Shown here in pieces: positions 6,251 to 8,191 of a stretch of DNA of 8,191 bases. Position numbers and translations under genes: made by a program. Source of the stretch: Chloroflexota bacterium (GTDB lineage: Bacteria; Chloroflexota; Dehalococcoidia; GIF9; UBA5629). The notes below the pieces were generated by a model. The model had not been told where the DNA came from, did no database searches, and saw only the letters and a program-made list of their open reading frames with translations. The DNA is taken from positions 1 to 8,191 of the forward strand of contig JAPLHJ010000131.1 in the NCBI GenBank assembly GCA_026389675.1, in the 5' to 3' direction. The number at the start of each line of letters is the position of its first letter. The first letter of the stretch is position 1.

Positions 6251-6658
6251 GTGAAAGCATCACATGCAATGGTATTCTACGCGATCTTTTTCACAATTGT
6301 GGCGGTAGTGGTAGCGGGATTTACATACAAACAGACCACGTCAGGTGTCTCGTCGATGTGGCTAACTCCCCAGGAAGCCAAAGAACTGCTCGACAAGACT
6401 ACTGGCGTGGTCATTATAGATCTGTCGCCCCGTCATTACGACGAGGGCCACTTGCCCGGCGCAGTAAATTTGCCAGCGTCTACTCTACCAGCGGCGGCGT
6501 CAGGTTGGGACAAGAATGCGACATATTTAGTCTACAGCCACTGGACGGGTGCCCCGCTATCAGGCGCCGAGCTGCTTAAGGACGCAGGTTTTAAGAATGT
6601 TTACGCCCTCAAGGGCAATTTCGGCGCCTGGGTGGATTCGGGTTACCCGGTAGAATAA
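6251..6658 (+). CDS. membrane-anchored rhodanese-fold protein lacking the catalytic cysteine
   Basis: This protein has 135 aa and a GTG start. Residues 7-24 form one hydrophobic helix acting as an uncleaved anchor, with the rest probably outside the cytoplasmic membrane. Residues 37-135 are a single rhodanese domain: LTPQEAKELLD, VVIIDLSPRHYDEGHLPGAV (53-72) containing the conserved Asp (D57) and the EGHLPGA signature, and the C-terminal KGNFGAWVDSGYPV (121-134). The active-site loop, normally YC plus a glycine/arginine-rich loop, reads YSHWTGA (95-101), so serine occupies the cysteine position. Family knowledge: without this cysteine sulfur transfer is not expected, and such domains serve as binding or regulatory modules. 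It ends 9 nt from the convergent membrane gene. No thiosulfate or sulfide genes are nearby to suggest a substrate. Confidence 0.88.
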   Translation: MKASHAMVFYAIFFTIVAVVVAGFTYKQTTSGVSSMWLTPQEAKELLDKTTGVVIIDLSPRHYDEGHLPGAVNLPASTLPAAASGWDKNATYLVYSHWTGAPLSGAELLKDAGFKNVYALKGNFGAWVDSGYPVE

Positions 6659-6667
6659 TAAGATGTC

Positions 6668-7048
6668 CTATTTACCTCCCTGCACAGAATATGGCGTGGC
6701 GAAGCCGGCGCGCGGTATCGATGGCTTTGGTAGTGATGCTACTTCCGCCGCTTCGACATGGCTGCTGACCAGTCTGTCTGAATATGGTTGGACTGATTCC
6801 TCTGCGGTGGCGGGAGCTTCCCGCTTGTGCCCGGCCTGGATAAGCAGGGCGGTGAAGAAAAAGCCTACTGCTGACCCGATGAACGGCATGATGAACTTCA
6901 GCAAGTGGATATTGAGCGCGGCGTCAGCCTGCACCCCTATCCAGAAGCATATGCCCATGCATACCGGCATGATAACGAAAAGTACCAGGAGGAACTTGTA
7001 CACGAATTCCAGGACGCCGATTTTTATAGTGGCCAATCGCTTAAACAT
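6668..7048 (-). CDS. hypothetical membrane protein with two predicted helices (126 aa)
   Basis: I do not recognise this family. The N-terminus is basic (MFKRLATIK), followed by hydrophobic helices at about residues 17-38 and 51-71, and then a soluble tail of about 55 residues rich in Ala, Ser, Pro and Glu. Helix one contains two cysteines (C30, C34). Its ATG lies inside the last codons of the 37-aa membrane peptide gene (8-nt overlap, different frame) without its own clear Shine-Dalgarno, so the two are probably translationally coupled and may form one membrane complex. The gene is convergent with the rhodanese-fold gene. The coupling supports real coding, but the function is unknown. Confidence 0.62.
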   Translation of the reverse strand: MFKRLATIKIGVLEFVYKFLLVLFVIMPVCMGICFWIGVQADAALNIHLLKFIMPFIGSAVGFFFTALLIQAGHKREAPATAEESVQPYSDRLVSSHVEAAEVASLPKPSIPRAGFATPYSVQGGK

Positions 7049-7154
7049 TGCCCAGCACCCATGTCAGCATTGAGAAGGCCACTATGACACCGGTAAGGAT
7101 AGCCACGGCAATGAATGTAGATACCAATCCAATGGTCCAACCTTCACTTTCCAT
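7041..7154 (-). CDS. 37-aa single-helix membrane peptide, OadG-like
   Basis: ATG at 7154 follows GGAGG (minus strand, plus-strand positions 7161-7165) with a 6-nt spacer. The product is a short polar N-terminus (MESEGWT) followed by one long hydrophobic helix from about residue 8 to 34 that ends at WVLGNV. Size and profile resemble the small gamma subunit of sodium-pumping decarboxylases (OadG family), which anchors the biotin decarboxylase complex. No alpha or beta subunit is visible in the window, so this is a resemblance only. It could also be an unrelated small membrane protein that pairs with the 126-aa protein encoded by the overlapping gene. Confidence 0.6.
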   Translation of the reverse strand: MESEGWTIGLVSTFIAVAILTGVIVAFSMLTWVLGNV

Positions 7155-7160
7155 GAAAAA

Positions 7161-7165
7161 CCTCC
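7161..7165 (-). promoter_or_regulatory. ribosome binding site of the 37-aa membrane peptide gene
   Basis: GGAGG on the minus strand, six bases before the ATG at 7154. It is the main evidence that this very short frame is translated. Confidence 0.7.
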
Positions 7166-7180
7166 AAACTATTATTTCCA

Positions 7181-7222
7181 CGGTTCCCGGGTTGCTCCCG
7201 CCCAGGTGTAAACCGGGGACCG
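7181..7222 (-). other. hairpin in the leader of the small membrane-protein pair
   Basis: CGGTTCCCGG (7181-7190) and CCGGGGACCG (7213-7222) can form a 10-bp stem with one wobble pair and a 22-nt loop. On the minus strand it lies between the Cro-like HTH gene and the Shine-Dalgarno of the 37-aa gene, with no T-run after it. It could be a read-through attenuator or an mRNA stabiliser. Confidence 0.5.
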
Positions 7223-7348
7223 TTGGATCCCACTTTTATATAATTCGCCGGCTATGCTCCCGTTTACTGCATTCATTCACTTTAGTAAATATGCAGCGGG
7301 GTAAAATAATAGGCGATACCATAAATGCTTTCCTTAAGTTCATTTTTA

Positions 7349-7570
7349 CTACCCGCCTTGTGGCTGGGCCGGGGTTCGATCCCGTAAATATTTCAGGCAA
7401 ATATCGGGATAATGCATGGCCAATCCCTGAAGGAAACGCCGGCCCGGTTTTTTATCGCCAATCAGCACCAGGCACAGCATCGAAGGGGAAATGCCTAACT
7501 TGGTTGCTAACCTGGCGTTGGTCAGTTTTTCCTGCTGCATTATCCTGTAAAGCTCAGCCTGTAACTTCAT
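7349..7570 (-). CDS. small Cro-like helix-turn-helix DNA-binding protein (73 aa)
   Basis: This is one HTH domain with little else. Residues 2-14 form helix one, LTNARLATKLG (16-26) is the positioning helix, and ISPSMLCLVLIGDKKPG (27-43) is the turn and recognition helix with the common GxKxP-type end; a final helix runs through FLQGLAMHYPD. Size and layout match phage Cro or small XRE-type repressors. I chose the ATG at 7570 because the domain begins there. A TTG at 7606 would add 12 hydrophobic residues but overlaps the likely -35 element. The gene is divergent from the large XRE repressor gene, and repeated TTTACTA boxes lie between them, as in a cI/cro switch. The tail is Pro/Gln-rich. Confidence 0.75.
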   Translation of the reverse strand: MKLQAELYRIMQQEKLTNARLATKLGISPSMLCLVLIGDKKPGRRFLQGLAMHYPDICLKYLRDRTPAQPQGG

Positions 7571-7571
7571 G

Positions 7572-7658
7572 TTTACTATATTAAACAAATAATTTACTAA
7601 AATCAATAGGTTTTAGGACCTTTTTCGGTAATTGTAGAAAATATTTACTATGGTAAAT
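7572..7658. promoter_or_regulatory. TTTACTA operator-like boxes in the divergent HTH/XRE region
   Basis: Three TTTACTA copies begin at 7572, 7593 and 7644. The first two are 21 bp apart and the third is 51 bp further, close to whole helical turns. The third sits in a dyad, ATTTAC-TATG-GTAAAT (7643-7658), with 6-bp arms. The boxes cover the likely promoter of the small HTH gene and lie just upstream of the XRE gene, where a repressor binding site would be expected. Confidence 0.5.
7578..7606 (-). promoter_or_regulatory. candidate promoter of the small HTH gene
   Basis: On the minus strand TTGATT (7606-7601) and TAATAT (7583-7578) stand 17 bp apart, each a 4/6 match to consensus. Transcription would begin near 7571, so the ATG at 7570 would be nearly leaderless; no Shine-Dalgarno precedes that ATG, which agrees. 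Two TTTACTA boxes fall in this promoter. Confidence 0.42.
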
Positions 7659-7686
7659 TAACAGCTTAGTGGAGGATGGTAAAGAT

Positions 7687-8191
7687 ATGTTAGGTGACTA
7701 TGTAAAAGAGACACGCTCCAAGAGGGGCTTATCGCAAGCTGAATTAGCCAAATTGGCTGATCTCTCGCCGTCGTTTATTTGCCGCATCGAGAAAGGCGAT
7801 TATAAATCCGTAACCATAGCATCGCTTAGCAAGTTATCCAGGGCGTTAAAAGTTTCTGTCCATGAAATGAGCAATCTTGTTTTGGAAAAAGGGCCGAAAG
7901 ATGATTTGCTAAAGAAAACGCCTTATGAAATAATTAATGAGTTGTCATTATCGTTGCCGGCAATTGTGCCGGTATATGCCGATACTGAGAGCAAGCAAAT
8001 AATTGAATATGCTTTTGTACCAAGGGAGTTGGCTATTGATGGAGGTAGAGAGATGAAGTTAATAGGTATAAAATCCAGCGATCTGGAGTATGGTAACATT
8101 GTGCATAAAGGCGATATCATTATCTGCGGAAAAGATATGCAACCGTCCCCCGGGGATCTTTGCCTGAAAATGGAAGGCGAACAAATGATCA
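7687..8191 (+). CDS. XRE-family repressor with LexA/S24-like C-terminal domain (3' end outside the window)
   Basis: The frame is open from ATG 7687 to the window edge (168 codons visible). GGAGG at 7671-7675 precedes it with a rather long 11-nt spacer. Residues 3-60 are a typical XRE HTH: RGLSQAELAKLADLSPSFICRIEKGDY (13-39), followed by LSKLSRALKVSVHEM (47-61). From about residue 93 (IVPVYADTES) the sequence fits a LexA/peptidase-S24 fold, with HKGDIIICGKDMQPSPGDLC (140-159) as the usual GD...P..GD pattern. The catalytic Ser-Met pair of self-cleaving members appears as Ser-Asp (S131-D132) and no Ala-Gly cleavage site is evident, so it may not self-cleave; the lysine region lies past the edge. 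Family role: repressor of a phage, ICE or stress regulon. Its divergent neighbour is a Cro-like gene. Confidence 0.85.
   Translation, partial: MLGDYVKETRSKRGLSQAELAKLADLSPSFICRIEKGDYKSVTIASLSKLSRALKVSVHEMSNLVLEKGPKDDLLKKTPYEIINELSLSLPAIVPVYADTESKQIIEYAFVPRELAIDGGREMKLIGIKSSDLEYGNIVHKGDIIICGKDMQPSPGDLCLKMEGEQMI

Noticed and set aside
6663..7073. 136-aa plus-strand frame opposite the two-helix membrane gene
   Set aside because: The minus-strand frame has clear membrane helices and is coupled to the 37-aa gene. The plus frame is polar and patternless.
7236..7343. 35-codon minus-strand frame between the HTH gene and the 37-aa gene
   Set aside because: It lacks a ribosome binding site and its peptide is basic and featureless. 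The stretch is better read as a leader.
7370..7383. GGGGTTCGATCCCG resembling a tRNA T-arm, possible tRNA or attachment site
   Set aside because: The 5-bp T stem does not pair properly, no acceptor, anticodon or CCA end surrounds it, and it lies within the HTH coding frame.
7048..7584. 178-aa plus-strand frame spanning the small HTH gene and the leader
   Set aside because: It runs antisense to two supported minus-strand genes, and the HTH motif on the other strand is convincing.

Overview
The window reads as a bacterial chromosome segment, probably from an anaerobe. Supporting signs are strong AGGAGG-type ribosome binding sites, a consensus-like TATAAT promoter, a SpoIIAA/RsbV-type STAS protein, a LytS-type membrane sensor module, a CoA transferase of the 4-hydroxybutyrate/acetyl-CoA class, and an XRE/LexA-fold repressor. 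I would guess Chloroflexota (Dehalococcoidia-like) or a peptococcal Firmicute, but the sequence alone does not settle this.

Left part (about 60-5013, + strand) is a metabolic cluster. It may start with a 63-aa hypothetical ORF. Then come a form IV RuBisCO-like protein (RLP), a class-III PLP aminotransferase/aminomutase related to glutamate-1-semialdehyde aminomutase, a small STAS anti-anti-sigma-type protein, and a CoA transferase only 2 nt behind the STAS stop codon. The RLP keeps the carbamate lysine and metal ligands of RuBisCO but has lost several substrate and catalytic residues, so it should enolise or cleave some other substrate. A PLP enzyme, an enolase-type RLP and a CoA transferase side by side suggest an undescribed catabolic route for an amino or keto (sugar) acid that ends in a CoA ester. 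That route is an inference. A strong imperfect hairpin lies between the RLP and the aminotransferase.

Middle part (5064-6250): a minus-strand 5TM-5TMR_LYT membrane module with no kinase or cyclase output domain, under a good promoter, followed by a roughly 575-nt AT-rich stretch without a convincing gene. That stretch contains a perfect 15-bp inverted repeat.

Right part (6251-8191): a membrane-anchored rhodanese-fold protein without its catalytic cysteine (+). Convergent to it is a minus-strand group: a 37-aa OadG-like membrane peptide overlapping a 126-aa two-helix membrane protein and, upstream, a 73-aa Cro-like HTH protein. Divergent from the HTH gene is an XRE repressor with a LexA/S24-like C-terminal domain, cut by the window end. 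The divergent HTH/XRE region carries repeated TTTACTA boxes, resembling a phage- or ICE-type switch. The hexamer TTTACT/AGTAAA is strikingly concentrated in 5936-7650 and I could not find it in 1-5935, which suggests that the right half is a separate regulatory or acquired unit.
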